Assembly (NCBI RefSeq): GCF_900148505.1
Contig: NZ_FRXO01000002.1
Location: 1 to 64,000, forward strand
Reading direction: 5' to 3'
Origin: Pseudoxanthobacter soli DSM 19599
GTDB lineage: Bacteria > Pseudomonadota > Alphaproteobacteria > Rhizobiales > Segnochrobactraceae
DNA length: 64,000 nucleotides
This document shows positions 27,475 through 36,985 of the stretch, piece by piece (position 1 is the stretch's first letter; each line of letters starts with the position of its first letter). The position numbers and the translations under genes are program-made. A model generated the notes under the pieces. That model was not told where the DNA came from. It saw only the letters and a list, made by a program, of their open reading frames with translations, and ran no database searches.

Positions 27475-28416
27475 ATGCCGCTCAAGGTCGCCTTCCAGAT
27501 GGACCACATCTCCACGCTGAAGATCGCGGGGGATTCCGGGTTCGCGCTGATGCTGGAGGCCCAGGCCCGCGGCCACACGCTCTATCACTTCACGCCGGAC
27601 CGGCTGGCGATGCGCGACGGCGAGGTGTTCGTCAACGCCGAGCCGGTGACGGTGCGCGACGTCGCCGGCGATCATTTCACCCTCGGCGAGCGCGAGCGGC
27701 TCAAGGTCGCCGACCTCGACGTCGTGTTCATGCGCCAGGATCCGCCGTTCGACCTCGCCTACATCACCGCGACGCACCTGCTCGAGCGCGTGCATCCGAA
27801 GACGCTGGTGGTGAACGACCCGGCTTCGGTTCGCAACGCGCCCGAGAAGCTGTTCGTCACGCTGTTTCCGGAGCTGATGCCGCCGACGCTCATCACCCGC
27901 GACCGCGGCGAGATCGACGCGTTCCGCCGCGAGTTCGGCGACATCGTCATGAAGCCGCTCTACGGCCACGGCGGATCGTCGGTGTTCCGCCTGACGAAGG
28001 ACGACCTCAACTACGGCTCGCTCTATGACCTGTTCGCGGTCACCTTCCGCGAGCCGTGGGTGATCCAGCAGTTCATTCCCGGCGTGAAGCACGGCGACAA
28101 GCGCATCATCCTGATCGACGGCGAATTCGCCGGCGCGGTCAACCGGGTGCCGGCGCCGGACGATCTGCGCTCCAACATGGTGCGCGGCGGCGCGGCCAAG
28201 GCCACGGAACTGACGGAGCGCGAACGCGAGATCATCGCCCGCATCGGGCCGGAGCTTTCCAGCCGCGGCCTCCTGCTCGTCGGCATCGACGTCATCGATG
28301 GCCGCCTGACCGAGATCAATGTCACCGCGCCGACCGGCCTGCGCGCGATCAAGCGCCTCGGCGGCCCGGACGGCGCCGCCATCCTGTGGGACAGGATCGA
28401 GACGCTGCGCGGGTGA
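27475..28416 (+). CDS. gshB: Glutathione synthetase
   Basis: ATP-grasp ligase joining gamma-glutamylcysteine and glycine. The 313-residue protein begins [29 protein letters not shown] and has [75 protein letters not shown] and [11 protein letters not shown], all conserved in GshB. ATG 27475 chosen; the longer open frame upstream is not protein-like. The stop overlaps a GTG of the next gene by four bases, so the acetyltransferase may be coupled. Confidence 0.96.
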   Translation: MPLKVAFQMDHISTLKIAGDSGFALMLEAQARGHTLYHFTPDRLAMRDGEVFVNAEPVTVRDVAGDHFTLGERERLKVADLDVVFMRQDPPFDLAYITATHLLERVHPKTLVVNDPASVRNAPEKLFVTLFPELMPPTLITRDRGEIDAFRREFGDIVMKPLYGHGGSSVFRLTKDDLNYGSLYDLFAVTFREPWVIQQFIPGVKHGDKRIILIDGEFAGAVNRVPAPDDLRSNMVRGGAAKATELTEREREIIARIGPELSSRGLLLVGIDVIDGRLTEINVTAPTGLRAIKRLGGPDGAAILWDRIETLRG

Positions 28417-28421
28417 ACGCA

Positions 28422-28859
28422 ATGGCGGGCGGCGCCTTCGAAATCGTGCTGACCGACGCCCCGGATCCGGCGGCGCGCGACGTCATCGTCGGCGGGATCG
28501 TCGCCTTCAACACCGCGCGGATGGGGCCGTCCGGCTCAAGGCCGCTCGCGGTGCTGCTGCGGCAGACGGACGGCACGGTCGCCGGCGGGCTGTGGGGGCG
28601 CACCAGCTATGGCTGGCTCTATGTCGAGCTCTTGTTCGTGCCGGAGGAGGCGCGCGGAACCGGTCTCGGCCGGCACCTCATGGGCCGCGCCGAAGCGGAG
28701 GCGCTTGAGCGCGGCTGCATCGGCGTGTGGGTCGACACCTTCGGCGAGGCGAACGCCGCGTTCTATGGGCGGCTCGGCTACACGCGGTTCGGCGCCATCG
28801 AGGATCATCCGCCGGGCAGCACGCACATCTTCCTGAAGAAGGTGCTGCCCGGCGGATAG
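28422..28859 (+). CDS. GNAT family N-acetyltransferase
   Basis: 145 residues. The GNAT core is visible as LYVELLFVPEEARGTGLGRHLMGRAEAEALERG (acetyl-CoA pyrophosphate loop RGTGLG) and FYGRLGYTRFGAI. ATG 28422 is annotated; a GTG at 28413 overlapping the gshB stop (GTGA) is equally possible. The substrate is unknown. Convergent with leuB, five bases away from its stop. Confidence 0.88.
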   Translation: MAGGAFEIVLTDAPDPAARDVIVGGIVAFNTARMGPSGSRPLAVLLRQTDGTVAGGLWGRTSYGWLYVELLFVPEEARGTGLGRHLMGRAEAEALERGCIGVWVDTFGEANAAFYGRLGYTRFGAIEDHPPGSTHIFLKKVLPGG

Positions 28860-28864
28860 GCCGA

Positions 28865-29974
28865 TCAGGCCGACAGGCGGTCCAGCGCGGCGAGGATGGT
28901 CGCCGTCATGGCCTCGGTGCCGACCGAGTTGTCGCCGCCGCCGATGTCGCGGGTGCGGGCGCCGGTGTCGAGCGCGGCGGCGATCGCCTTGTCGAGCAGG
29001 TTGGCCTCGTCGACCATGCCGAACGAATAGCGCAGCGCCATCGCGAACGAGGCGATCATGGCGATCGGGTTGGCGGCGCCCGTGCCGGCGATGTCGGGGG
29101 CGGAGCCGTGCACCGGCTCATACATCGCCTTGCGCTTGCCGGTCGCCGGGTCGGTCGCGCCGAGGGCGGCCGACGGCAGCATGCCGAGCGAGCCTGTCAG
29201 CATCGCCGCCACGTCGGACAGCATGTCGCCGAACAGGTTGTCGCAGACGATGACGTCGAACTGCTTCGGCCAGCGCACCAGCTGCATGCCGCAATTGTCG
29301 GCCAGGATGTGGTCGAGCGCCACGTCGCCATATTCACGGGCGTGCACGGCGGTCACGACTTCCTTCCAGAGGACGCCGGACTTCATGACGTTGTGCTTTT
29401 CCGACGACGACACCTTGTTGGAGCGCGTGCGGGCAAGGTCGAAGGCGACGCGGGCGATGCGCTCAATCTCGTAGGTATCGTAGACCTGGGTGTCGATGCC
29501 GCGCTTCTGGCCGTTGCCGAGATCGCGGATTTCCTTCGGCTCGCCGAAATAGACGCCGCCGGTCAGCTCGCGCACGATCAGGATGTCGAGGCCCTCGACC
29601 ACCTCGCGCTTCAGCGACGAGGCGTCGGCGAGCGCGGGATAGCAGATCGCCGGGCGCAAGTTGGCGAACAGGCCGAGATCCTTGCGCAGCCGCAGCAGGC
29701 CCGCCTCGGGACGCACCTCGTAGGGAACGCTCGCCCACTTCGGCCCGCCGACGGCGCCGAACAGCACCGCGTCGGAGGCCTGCGCCAGGTCCATCGCCGC
29801 GTCGGTGATGGCAACGCCGTGGGCGTCGTAGGCCGCGCCCCCGACGACGTCTTCCTCGATCTCGAACACGCCGCCGGCGCGGCTGTCGAACCACGCGATC
29901 ACCTTGCGGGCCGCCGCCGCGATTTCGGTGCCGATGCCGTCGCCCGGCAGGAGCAGGATCTTGTGGGTCGCCAT
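28865..29974 (-). CDS. leuB: 3-isopropylmalate dehydrogenase
   Basis: Third step of leucine synthesis, oxidative decarboxylation of 3-isopropylmalate with NAD. The 369-residue protein has [85 protein letters not shown] and [26 protein letters not shown] 29974. leuC and leuD are not adjacent here. No leader peptide or attenuator was recognised upstream. Confidence 0.96.
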   Translation of the reverse strand: MATHKILLLPGDGIGTEIAAAARKVIAWFDSRAGGVFEIEEDVVGGAAYDAHGVAITDAAMDLAQASDAVLFGAVGGPKWASVPYEVRPEAGLLRLRKDLGLFANLRPAICYPALADASSLKREVVEGLDILIVRELTGGVYFGEPKEIRDLGNGQKRGIDTQVYDTYEIERIARVAFDLARTRSNKVSSSEKHNVMKSGVLWKEVVTAVHAREYGDVALDHILADNCGMQLVRWPKQFDVIVCDNLFGDMLSDVAAMLTGSLGMLPSAALGATDPATGKRKAMYEPVHGSAPDIAGTGAANPIAMIASFAMALRYSFGMVDEANLLDKAIAAALDTGARTRDIGGGDNSVGTEAMTATILAALDRLSA

Positions 29975-30359
29975 GGGCGTGAAATCCTCGTTGCGCACAC
30001 TGTTCGGCCGGCGATCGCCGTGCGCTGGCGCCTGCCGCCCTTCCTCGCCGCCGTCGGGCATCATCGCCGCCGTCGGCCATCCCGGCCGGCGGCGTCGGTC
30101 AGGCGCCGCGCCCGGGTTCCGGCGGCAGTCGGTATCGCGTCGCCGCCCGCGATGCAAGCCGCACGGCCGCCGCTCTTGCCGGCCAAAGTCCCGCTCCGCC
30201 GGCGAACCTCCCGGCTTGCCGGAGAAGGCGACGGCGCCGAACGCCGTCCTGCCGTCCCGGGGCGACAGCCGCCTGACCGTCCCCCGGCGGTGCGGCAACG
30301 CCATTCTCGATCTCCCGCCGCTTGTTCGCCCCGGCGGAGATCCCCATAATGAAGGCGCC
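29975..30359. other. Divergent leuB/dnaJ-like intergenic region, no gene recognised
   Basis: 385 bases between leuB and the DnaJ-domain gene. TCGCCGCCGTCGG occurs twice about 17 bases apart around 30046-30075. Frames open through it have the Arg/Pro/Ala-rich composition of non-coding GC-rich DNA. No promoter with both good hexamers was recognised. Confidence 0.5.
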
Positions 30360-31025
30360 ATGAACCTAGACTCGAAGATCTTCGATCGAATCCGCATTCG
30401 CCCGAACGAGAAGCGCCGCGAGAGCGAGCGTTTCCCGCGGTGCGATTGGGAGGGTTGCGATCAACCCGGCACTCATCGGGCGCCCATGGGGCGAGACCGC
30501 GAGGGCCAATATCTGCATTTCTGCCTTGACCACGTACGATTGTACAACAAGTCCTACAACTACTTTGCCGGCATGAGCGACGAGGCCGTGGCGGCCTACC
30601 AGAAGGATGCCGCGACAGGGCACCGCCCGACCTGGAACGTGGGGGTGAACGCCTTCACCGCCGGCCCCGGCGCGCCGGAAGCCGCCGCCGCGCGCATGAG
30701 CGCCCGTGGCCGGCGCTCGGGCGCGGGCACGAGCGGTCCCGGCTGGACGGCGGAAACCCACGATCCGTTCGACCTGTTCGGCGTCAGGCGGCCCACCGCT
30801 GCGCCGCGGCCGGAGACGCGCCGGGCCCTCACGGCGATGGAGACCCGGGCGTTCGAGCTGTTCGACCTCGAACCGGATGCCGGGCGCGAGCGCATCAAGG
30901 CGCGCTACAAGGAACTCGTAAAACGCCACCACCCGGATGCGAACGGCGGCGACCGGTCGTCGGAAGAGCACCTGCGGCACGTGATCCAGGCCTATGGCGT
31001 GCTGAAGAACGGGGGGTTCTGCTGA
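30360..31025 (+). CDS. DnaJ-domain protein (J-protein-like)
   Basis: 221 residues. The first part is a short domain with Cys/His pairs ([13 protein letters not shown] and [17 protein letters not shown]) that may bind zinc. After an Ala/Gly/Arg-rich linker the C terminus has a J-domain: [54 protein letters not shown] with the HPD motif. It probably stimulates DnaK, though the client is unknown. This protein type is often found just upstream of cobS in Rhizobiales, as here. ATG 30360. Confidence 0.88.
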   Translation: MNLDSKIFDRIRIRPNEKRRESERFPRCDWEGCDQPGTHRAPMGRDREGQYLHFCLDHVRLYNKSYNYFAGMSDEAVAAYQKDAATGHRPTWNVGVNAFTAGPGAPEAAAARMSARGRRSGAGTSGPGWTAETHDPFDLFGVRRPTAAPRPETRRALTAMETRAFELFDLEPDAGRERIKARYKELVKRHHPDANGGDRSSEEHLRHVIQAYGVLKNGGFC

Positions 31026-31450
31026 GCGCGATGCCGTTGTCGGCAGGGCATGAGCGATCCATCGCGACCGTTCATCCGTATGGCTGGAACCCGCCGGCCC
31101 GAACGCGGTATGATTGGATGCGGCAACATTCTGCTGGAGCCGGCGGCCCGGACGGACGATAGTCCGGGCGGAAACCGGAACGCGCGGCGGCGAGGGCTTC
31201 GACGAAGCGTTTGCCGCGGCCGGACGTTTCCGACGGACGGGCGCCCCCTCCCGGGCGCCGCCCGCCAAGACCGAAGGCAAGATCGAAGGAAGACCGAAGC
31301 ACCGGACGGCTTCCCGGGGTGCGCACCCGGCGGATCCGTTTTGTGTCCCAACAAGAAAGGGGCGCCGTTCCCATGCGAACGGTCCATGCCCTGAAAACCA
31401 AGCGAACCGACGCCGCGATTGCCCGATGATGGCGGTGTCACGGAGGCCCG
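31026..31450. other. Intergenic region upstream of cobS, no gene recognised
   Basis: 425 bases between the DnaJ-like gene and cobS. There is a small GC-rich hairpin-forming stretch (GGGCGCCCCCTCCCGGGCGCC, about 31240-31260). No cobalamin-riboswitch conserved core was recognised upstream of cobS. No start/stop pair with coding character was seen. Confidence 0.45.
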
Positions 31451-32473
31451 ATGACCGCTCCCGCCCTTGAGGCCGCCGCCGTGGCGACCAAGACATCCGC
31501 CGCCCCGAGTGGCCTGCCCGACAAGACGGTCGCCGTTCGAGAGGTGTTCGGCCTCGACACCGATCTCGAAGTGCCGGCCTTTTCCGAGCCGAACGAGTAT
31601 GTGCCGGACTTCGATCCGGACTATCTGTTCGACCGCACCACCACGCTCGCCATTCTCGCCGGCTTCGCCCACAATCGCCGCGTGATGGTGACCGGCTATC
31701 ACGGCACCGGAAAGTCGACCCATATCGAACAGGTCGCGGCCCGGCTCAACTGGCCTTGCGTGCGCGTCAATCTCGATAGCCACATCAGCCGTATCGATCT
31801 CGTCGGCAAGGACGCGATCGTGCTGAAGGACGGCAAGCAGATCACGGAGTTCCGCGACGGCATCCTGCCGTGGGCGCTCCAGACCAACACCGCGCTCGTG
31901 TTCGACGAATACGATGCCGGCCGGCCGGACGTGATGTTCGTCATCCAGCGCGTGCTGGAGCAGTCCGGCCGCCTGACGCTTCTGGACCAGAACCGCGTGA
32001 TCCGCCCGCACCCGGCGTTCCGCCTGTTCGCCACGGCGAACACGGTCGGCCTCGGCGACACCTCGGGCCTCTATCATGGCACCCAGCAGATCAATCAGGG
32101 CCAGATGGACCGCTGGTCGATCGTGACCGTGCTGAACTACCTGCCTCATGACCGCGAGACCGACATCGTGCTCGCCAAGTCGCCGGCCTTCCGCAAGGAC
32201 GACAAGGGCCGCGAGACGGTGTCGCGCATGGTCCGCCTCGCCGACATGACCCGCAACGCCTTCATGAACGGCGATCTGTCGACCGTCATGAGCCCGCGCA
32301 CGGTCATCACCTGGGCCGAAAATGCGTCGATCTTCGGCGATGTCGGCTTCGCGTTCCGGCTGACATTCCTCAACAAGTGCGACGAGACCGAGCGTCCGCT
32401 CGTGGCGGAATTCTACCAGCGCTGCTTCGGTGCGGAGCTGCCGGAATCCGCCGCCAACGTCGTGATGAGCTGA
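31451..32473 (+). CDS. cobS: Aerobic cobaltochelatase subunit CobS
   Basis: AAA+ ATPase subunit of the CobN-CobS-CobT complex that inserts cobalt into hydrogenobyrinic acid a,c-diamide in aerobic cobalamin synthesis. The 340-residue protein has a P-loop GYHGTGKST (82-90), [18 protein letters not shown] as Walker [23 protein letters not shown] as sensor region, and the family-specific N-terminal [25 protein letters not shown] 31451. cobT follows after 93 bases. Confidence 0.96.
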   Translation: MTAPALEAAAVATKTSAAPSGLPDKTVAVREVFGLDTDLEVPAFSEPNEYVPDFDPDYLFDRTTTLAILAGFAHNRRVMVTGYHGTGKSTHIEQVAARLNWPCVRVNLDSHISRIDLVGKDAIVLKDGKQITEFRDGILPWALQTNTALVFDEYDAGRPDVMFVIQRVLEQSGRLTLLDQNRVIRPHPAFRLFATANTVGLGDTSGLYHGTQQINQGQMDRWSIVTVLNYLPHDRETDIVLAKSPAFRKDDKGRETVSRMVRLADMTRNAFMNGDLSTVMSPRTVITWAENASIFGDVGFAFRLTFLNKCDETERPLVAEFYQRCFGAELPESAANVVMS

Positions 32474-32566
32474 GCCGCGCACCGAACCTGTCGCCGGACG
32501 GCCGGCCCGATCCTCGGGCCTCATCCGGCGGCTGACACGATCGTTGAGAGAAGGACGGCCACCCCC

Positions 32567-34492
32567 ATGCGCCCGTCGAAGGACCAGGCCCCGACAGAAC
32601 CGTTCAAGCGCGCCGTCACCGGCGCGATGCGCGCGATCTCCCGCGACGCCGAGCTTGAGGTGAACTTCGCCGCCGAGCGGCCGGGGCTCGTCGGGCACAC
32701 GGCCCGCCTGCCCGAGCCGCCGCGGCGGCCGACGCGGCACGACCTCGCCATCACGCGCGGCATCGGCGACGCCATGGCGCTGCGCATCGCCTGCCATGAC
32801 GCCAAGCTGCACCGTTCGCTCAGCCCCGAGGGCCGCGATGCCCGCGCGGTGTTCGATGCCGTCGAGCAGGCGCGCTGCGAGGCCGTAGGCTCCCGCCGCA
32901 TGGCGGGCGTCGCCGAGAACCTCACGGCGATGCTCAAGGACCGCTATCACCGCGGCAACTATGCCGACATCACCGACCGCGCCGATGCGCCGATCGAGGA
33001 TGCGCTGGCGCTGTTGGTGCGCGAGCGGCTGACCGGCGCCGCGCCTCCCGACGAGGCGCGCCGCCTCGTCGACCTGTGGCGGCCGTGGATCGAGGAGAAG
33101 GCGGGCGGCGATCTCGACCGGCTCTTGTCGTCCATCGACGACCAGAAGCGCTTCGCCGCCGGCATCCGGGATCTTCTCGTCTCGCTCGACATGGCGGAGG
33201 AAGCCCAGGGCGAGCCGGAGGAGAGCGAGGAGACCTCCGAGAGCCAGGAGGATTCCGAGGGAGAGGGCGAAGAGAGCGAGCAGCAGGGCGGCGAGGCTGA
33301 GACGAGCGAATCCACCGCCGCCGAGGAAGCCGAGGCCGGCTCGGTCGAGGAGGATGCCGGCGAATCGGAATCGAGCGAGACGATGGAGCGTGAGCTGTCG
33401 GAGGAGGATGCCGACGACAGCACCGATGCCGGCGACACGCCGCGCAACGACTATCCGTTCTCGAACCGGCGCCCGGAGGTCGAATACAAGGTCTTCACCA
33501 CCAAGTTTGACGAGACGGTGAAGGCCGAGGACCTGTGCGACAGCGCCGAACTCGACCGGCTGCGCGGCTTCCTCGACAAGCAGATCTCGCATCTCCAGGG
33601 CGTCGTGGCGCGTCTCGCCAACCGGCTGCAGCGCCGGCTGATGGCCAAGCAGAACCGCTCCTGGCAGTTCGACCAGGAAGAAGGCTGGCTCGATACCGCG
33701 CGCCTGACCCGCGTCGTGATCGATCCGATGCAGCCGCTCGCCTTCAAGCACGAACTCGACACCGCCTTCCGCGATACCGTCGTGACGCTGCTGCTCGACA
33801 ATTCCGGCTCGATGCGCGGCCGGCCGATCACGGTCGCGGCGACCTGCGCCGACATTCTGGCCCGCACGCTGGAGCGCTGCGGCGTGAAGGTCGAGATCCT
33901 CGGCTTCACCACGCGGGCCTGGAAGGGCGGGCAGTCGCGTGAGGCCTGGCTGCAGGCCGGCAAGCCGGTCAATCCCGGCCGCCTCAACGACCTCAGGCAC
34001 ATCATCTACAAGGCCGCCGACGCGCCATGGCGCCGGGCACGGCGCAATCTCGGCCTGATGATGCGCGAGGGGCTCCTGAAGGAGAACATCGACGGCGAGG
34101 CACTGGCCTGGGCGCACACCCGGCTCCTGGCGCGGCCGGAATCGCGCCGCATCCTGATGATGATCTCCGACGGCGCGCCGGTCGATGATTCCACGCTGTC
34201 GGTCAATGCCGGCAACTATCTCGAAAAGCACCTTCGGGCCGTCATCGAGGAAATCGAGACCCAGTCGCCGGTGGAGCTGATCGCCATCGGCATCGGCCAC
34301 GACGTGACCCGGTACTACCGCCGCGCCGTGACCATCGTCGATGCCGACGAACTGGCCGGCGCGATGACCGACCAGCTCGCCGCGCTGTTCGACGACGATG
34401 CCGGCGACCGCCGCGGCTCCGGCCGCGCCGGGACGGGCCGCAGTTCCGGCCGTGCTGTGCCGGGCCGCGCCCCGGCCCGGCGGCGCGCCTAA
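32567..34492 (+). CDS. cobT: Aerobic cobaltochelatase subunit CobT
   Basis: 641-residue partner of CobS. The N-terminal part is helical. A strongly acidic Glu/Ser-rich linker runs from about residue 210 to 290. The C-terminal half is a von Willebrand A domain with a MIDAS motif [13 protein letters not shown] (about 405-417) and [15 protein letters not shown]. This is the normal CobT architecture, the VWA domain interacting with the AAA+ ring of CobS. ATG 32567. The C terminus has an Arg/Ala/Gly-rich extension, a common low-complexity tail in GC-rich genomes. Confidence 0.95.
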   Translation: MRPSKDQAPTEPFKRAVTGAMRAISRDAELEVNFAAERPGLVGHTARLPEPPRRPTRHDLAITRGIGDAMALRIACHDAKLHRSLSPEGRDARAVFDAVEQARCEAVGSRRMAGVAENLTAMLKDRYHRGNYADITDRADAPIEDALALLVRERLTGAAPPDEARRLVDLWRPWIEEKAGGDLDRLLSSIDDQKRFAAGIRDLLVSLDMAEEAQGEPEESEETSESQEDSEGEGEESEQQGGEAETSESTAAEEAEAGSVEEDAGESESSETMERELSEEDADDSTDAGDTPRNDYPFSNRRPEVEYKVFTTKFDETVKAEDLCDSAELDRLRGFLDKQISHLQGVVARLANRLQRRLMAKQNRSWQFDQEEGWLDTARLTRVVIDPMQPLAFKHELDTAFRDTVVTLLLDNSGSMRGRPITVAATCADILARTLERCGVKVEILGFTTRAWKGGQSREAWLQAGKPVNPGRLNDLRHIIYKAADAPWRRARRNLGLMMREGLLKENIDGEALAWAHTRLLARPESRRILMMISDGAPVDDSTLSVNAGNYLEKHLRAVIEEIETQSPVELIAIGIGHDVTRYYRRAVTIVDADELAGAMTDQLAALFDDDAGDRRGSGRAGTGRSSGRAVPGRAPARRRA

Positions 34493-34515
34493 CGTCGCGG
34501 CGACGTCCGGCCTTG

Positions 34516-35694
34516 ATGCTCCGCCGGACCGACGACGACAGACGCGGCGCGGAGCGCGCCGCTTCGCGGCGTCTGCGGCGTCCGCATGTTGGGTGGACGG
34601 CGATACCGGCGGCCGTGCAGCTGGCGCCCGGCCTCGTGGCGTTGGCGCTGGCCATGCCGGCGGCTGCCGCGGAGCCGCACGGCGGTGCCGTGGCGGTGCC
34701 CGTCCAGACCCGCGCCCTCTCCCATTTCGACCTGTCCGATCCGTCGCGGCGGCGCTTCGGCGATCTCGACTTTCTCGGCGGGCTGGTGGTGCGCGCCTCG
34801 GACGAGCGCTTTTCGAGCCTCTCAGGCCTGACGCTCGATTCGACCGGCACCCGGATGCTGGCGGTGTCCGATTTCGGCTTCTGGATTTCCGCCCGCATCG
34901 TCGCGGCAGAAGACGGCCGTCCGACGGACCTCACCGATGTTCTGGTGGCCCCGATGCTCGACGCCGGGGGCAAGCCTCGACCGAATACGCCGCTGCCGAA
35001 GCGGCTGGTCGATGCCGAAGCGATTGCCGCCCTGCCGGGGCGGACGGGATTCATCGTTTCGATGGAGGGTCGCGGCCTCGTGCGCTTCGACGGCGATCCG
35101 CCGTTCGCAGCGCGCATGAAGCCCGTCGCGCTGCCGCCCTGGCTGACGCGGCTCCCGTCCAACCGCGGAATCGAGGCCGTCGCCACACGCTCCGTGAACG
35201 GGGAGAGCGACCTCGTCGCCTTCGCCGAGACGGCGGACAGGGATGGAAGGATTCGCGGTGGCGTTCTGAAGGCGGGGCGGTGGAAGGCGCTGGCGCTCAA
35301 GGCGCGGGACGGATTCTCCGTCACGGACGCGGCCTTCCTGCCGGGCGGCGATCTTCTCGTCCTCGAGCGGCTCTATCGCCGGCCGCTCGGGCTCTATATG
35401 CGCCTGCGCCGCATCGGTGCCCTGGATCTTGCCGGCACGGCACCGCTCGACGGGCTCATCGTCGCAGAGGCGGATTTCGGCGACGAGATCGACAATATGG
35501 AAGGGCTTGGGCTCCACCGCGATCCCGCCGGCCGGGAACTCGTCACGCTGGTGTCGGACGACAACCGTTCGATGCTCCAGCGCACGCTGATCCTGCGCTT
35601 CGCGCTGGCGAGCGCCCTGCCCCTGCCGAAGCCGGATCAGGCGGCCGGGCGCGCGAGCGCGCTCGGCAGCACGATCGACAGCACGATGCGGTAG
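34516..35694 (+). CDS. Exported esterase-like/phytase-like beta-propeller protein
   Basis: About 392 residues. After a basic N terminus the segment AAVQLAPGLVALALAMPAAAAEP is a signal peptide, so the protein is periplasmic. The body has FLGGLVVRASDERFSSLSGLTLDSTG, MLAVSDFGFW, VDAEAIAALPGRTGFIVSMEG, RGIEAVATR and DEIDNMEGLGLHRDPAGRELVTLVSDDN, matching the 'esterase-like activity of phytase' family. Substrate unproven. ATG 34516 (a TTG precedes it). It commonly follows cobT in Rhizobiales. Its last 58 bases overlap antisense with the 3' end of the YhhQ-type gene. Confidence 0.83.
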   Translation: MLRRTDDDRRGAERAASRRLRRPHVGWTAIPAAVQLAPGLVALALAMPAAAAEPHGGAVAVPVQTRALSHFDLSDPSRRRFGDLDFLGGLVVRASDERFSSLSGLTLDSTGTRMLAVSDFGFWISARIVAAEDGRPTDLTDVLVAPMLDAGGKPRPNTPLPKRLVDAEAIAALPGRTGFIVSMEGRGLVRFDGDPPFAARMKPVALPPWLTRLPSNRGIEAVATRSVNGESDLVAFAETADRDGRIRGGVLKAGRWKALALKARDGFSVTDAAFLPGGDLLVLERLYRRPLGLYMRLRRIGALDLAGTAPLDGLIVAEADFGDEIDNMEGLGLHRDPAGRELVTLVSDDNRSMLQRTLILRFALASALPLPKPDQAAGRASALGSTIDSTMR

Positions 35695-36314
35695 GGCACC
35701 AGCAGCACCAGCGCCGCAGCGATCTTGACGCTGAGATCGCCGATCGCCCACGACACGAACCGCGGCGCCTCGGCGGCGAACAGCCCGACCAGCGGCGAGG
35801 CCTCGATGGCGAAGGCATCGTTCGGACCGAGGAACACGGCCGCCGGCGCGAATGCCAGCGTGAAGAAAACCGCGGTGTCGAGCACCGAGCCGACCAGCGA
35901 GGCGGTCAGCGGCGCCCACCACCACGCGAGCCGCCGCAGCCGGTTGAACACCGTCACGTCGAGAATCTGCCCGCACAGGAACGCGGTGCCCGATGCGGCC
36001 GCGATTCGCGGCGTCGACAGCGCAACCGACAGCGCGACGGCCACGGCGAAGCCGGCGACCACCACAAGGCGGGCCACCGTCGAGCCGTAATAGCGGTTGG
36101 TGAGATCGGTCACGAGGAACGCGACCGGATAGGTGAACGCGCCCCAGGTCAGAAGATCGGCAAGCACCAGGCGACCGATCTGGCCCTCCACCGGATACTG
36201 CACGAGGATATTGGAGGCGACCACGACCAGCGTCATCGCGACGGTCGGAATCACCAGATCCGCGAGGCTGAAGCGCCGGGACGTCCGGCCGCCGGCAAAG
36301 GGCTTGTTGCTCAT
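35637..36314 (-). CDS. yhhQ: VUT/YhhQ-type 7-cyano-7-deazaguanine (preQ0) transporter
   Basis: 225 residues with six or so membrane segments (for example 19-39, 48-66, 82-101, 115-133, 150-172, 195-218). It has the family motifs ASNILVQYPVEG, TWGAFTYPVAFLVTDLTNRYYG and SGTAFLCGQILDVTVFNRLR. YhhQ proteins import queuosine precursors. No preQ1 riboswitch was recognised upstream. ATG 36314. It is convergent with the phytase-esterase-like gene and their ends overlap by 58 bases. Confidence 0.88.
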   Translation of the reverse strand: MSNKPFAGGRTSRRFSLADLVIPTVAMTLVVVASNILVQYPVEGQIGRLVLADLLTWGAFTYPVAFLVTDLTNRYYGSTVARLVVVAGFAVAVALSVALSTPRIAAASGTAFLCGQILDVTVFNRLRRLAWWWAPLTASLVGSVLDTAVFFTLAFAPAAVFLGPNDAFAIEASPLVGLFAAEAPRFVSWAIGDLSVKIAAALVLLVPYRIVLSIVLPSALARPAA

Positions 36315-36380
36315 GGTCGTGCATCCGTCAGCGGGTCAGGCGGGAACGCGGGATTGTTCCGTCACCCGGTGGTCATGCAA

Positions 36381-36420
36381 AAAGCCCGGAGCCGGCATCA
36401 CGCCGGGCATCCGGGATTTT
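36381..36420 (-). terminator. Rho-independent terminator of rpmB
   Basis: On the minus strand, downstream of the rpmB stop, CCCGG (36411-36415) pairs with CCGGG (36385-36389) outside an inner GCCGG/CCGGC stem (36402-36406 with 36392-36396). It is followed by CTTTTTGC, a run of five T. Stem plus T-run make a convincing intrinsic terminator. Confidence 0.8.
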
Positions 36421-36473
36421 CAGTCGGTCGCGGACGCTCGATTCGGCGGGATAGGCCGATGCGAGCGCTGCAA

Positions 36474-36767
36474 TCAGGCCGCGGCGGAGGCGAGCTTGCG
36501 CTCGATCTCGCGCTTCACGATCAGCGCACGCTCGCCGAGCTCGGCATCGCGGGCCTTCAGGAGGAACGCATCGAGGCCGCCGCGGTGCTCGACCGAGCGC
36601 AGCGCGTTGGCGCTGATGCGCAGGCGCACCTTCTGCTCCAGCGCCTCGGACAGCAGCGTCACGTTCACCAGATTCGGCAAGAAACGGCGACGCGCCTTGT
36701 TGTTGGCGTGGCTGACGGTGTTGCCGGTCAGGACGGCCTTGCCGGTCAATTCGCAACGACGAGCCAT
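36474..36767 (-). CDS. rpmB: 50S ribosomal protein L28
   Basis: 97 residues: [41 protein letters not shown] is the L28 signature, and the C-terminal extension ([17 protein letters not shown]) is typical of alphaproteobacterial L28. AAGAAGG lies before the ATG. It has its own near-consensus promoter and a clear terminator, so it is monocistronic. Confidence 0.97.
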   Translation of the reverse strand: MARRCELTGKAVLTGNTVSHANNKARRRFLPNLVNVTLLSEALEQKVRLRISANALRSVEHRGGLDAFLLKARDAELGERALIVKREIERKLASAAA

Positions 36768-36941
36768 CGTGGCACCTTCTTTCGTTCTCGGCCGGTCTCC
36801 GCATCCCCTGACAGGGGACGGGCGGCACGGCCATCAATGGGCAATCCAGGGATCGGGACTGCGATCGTTCGTTAGACGGCAGCCACACGGCGTACCCGGC
36901 TGAAGCCGCGATCACAATCGTTCCTGATCGGAGGTCGCGCA

Positions 36942-36970
36942 CGTATAAGGTCGCCCCGCCCCCCCGTCAA
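36942..36970 (-). promoter_or_regulatory. rpmB promoter, near-consensus sigma70
   Basis: On the minus strand TTGACG (36965-36970) and TATACG (36942-36947) are separated by exactly 17 bases. The spacer starts with six G, one C and four G. Transcription would begin near 36935, giving a leader of about 170 bases before the rpmB ATG at 36767. Confidence 0.75.
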
Positions 36971-36985
36971 GCCGAACGACGCCGA

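Noticed and set aside
28865-30397. Longer leuB reading frame extending upstream of 29974
   Set aside because: The protein matches leuB only from [15 protein letters not shown]; the upstream extension is Arg/Gly/Pro-rich and overlaps the divergent leader.
31026-31450. Possible cobalamin riboswitch before cobS
   Set aside because: The conserved B12-box core was not found; only an unspecific GC hairpin is present.
30992-34300. Minus-strand open frame of about 1100 codons opposite cobS and cobT
   Set aside because: Composition of a shadow frame; cobS and cobT on the other strand carry all expected catalytic motifs.
36315-36473. Possible preQ1 riboswitch upstream of the YhhQ-type transporter
   Set aside because: The only clear structure is the rpmB terminator; no preQ1 aptamer pattern seen.
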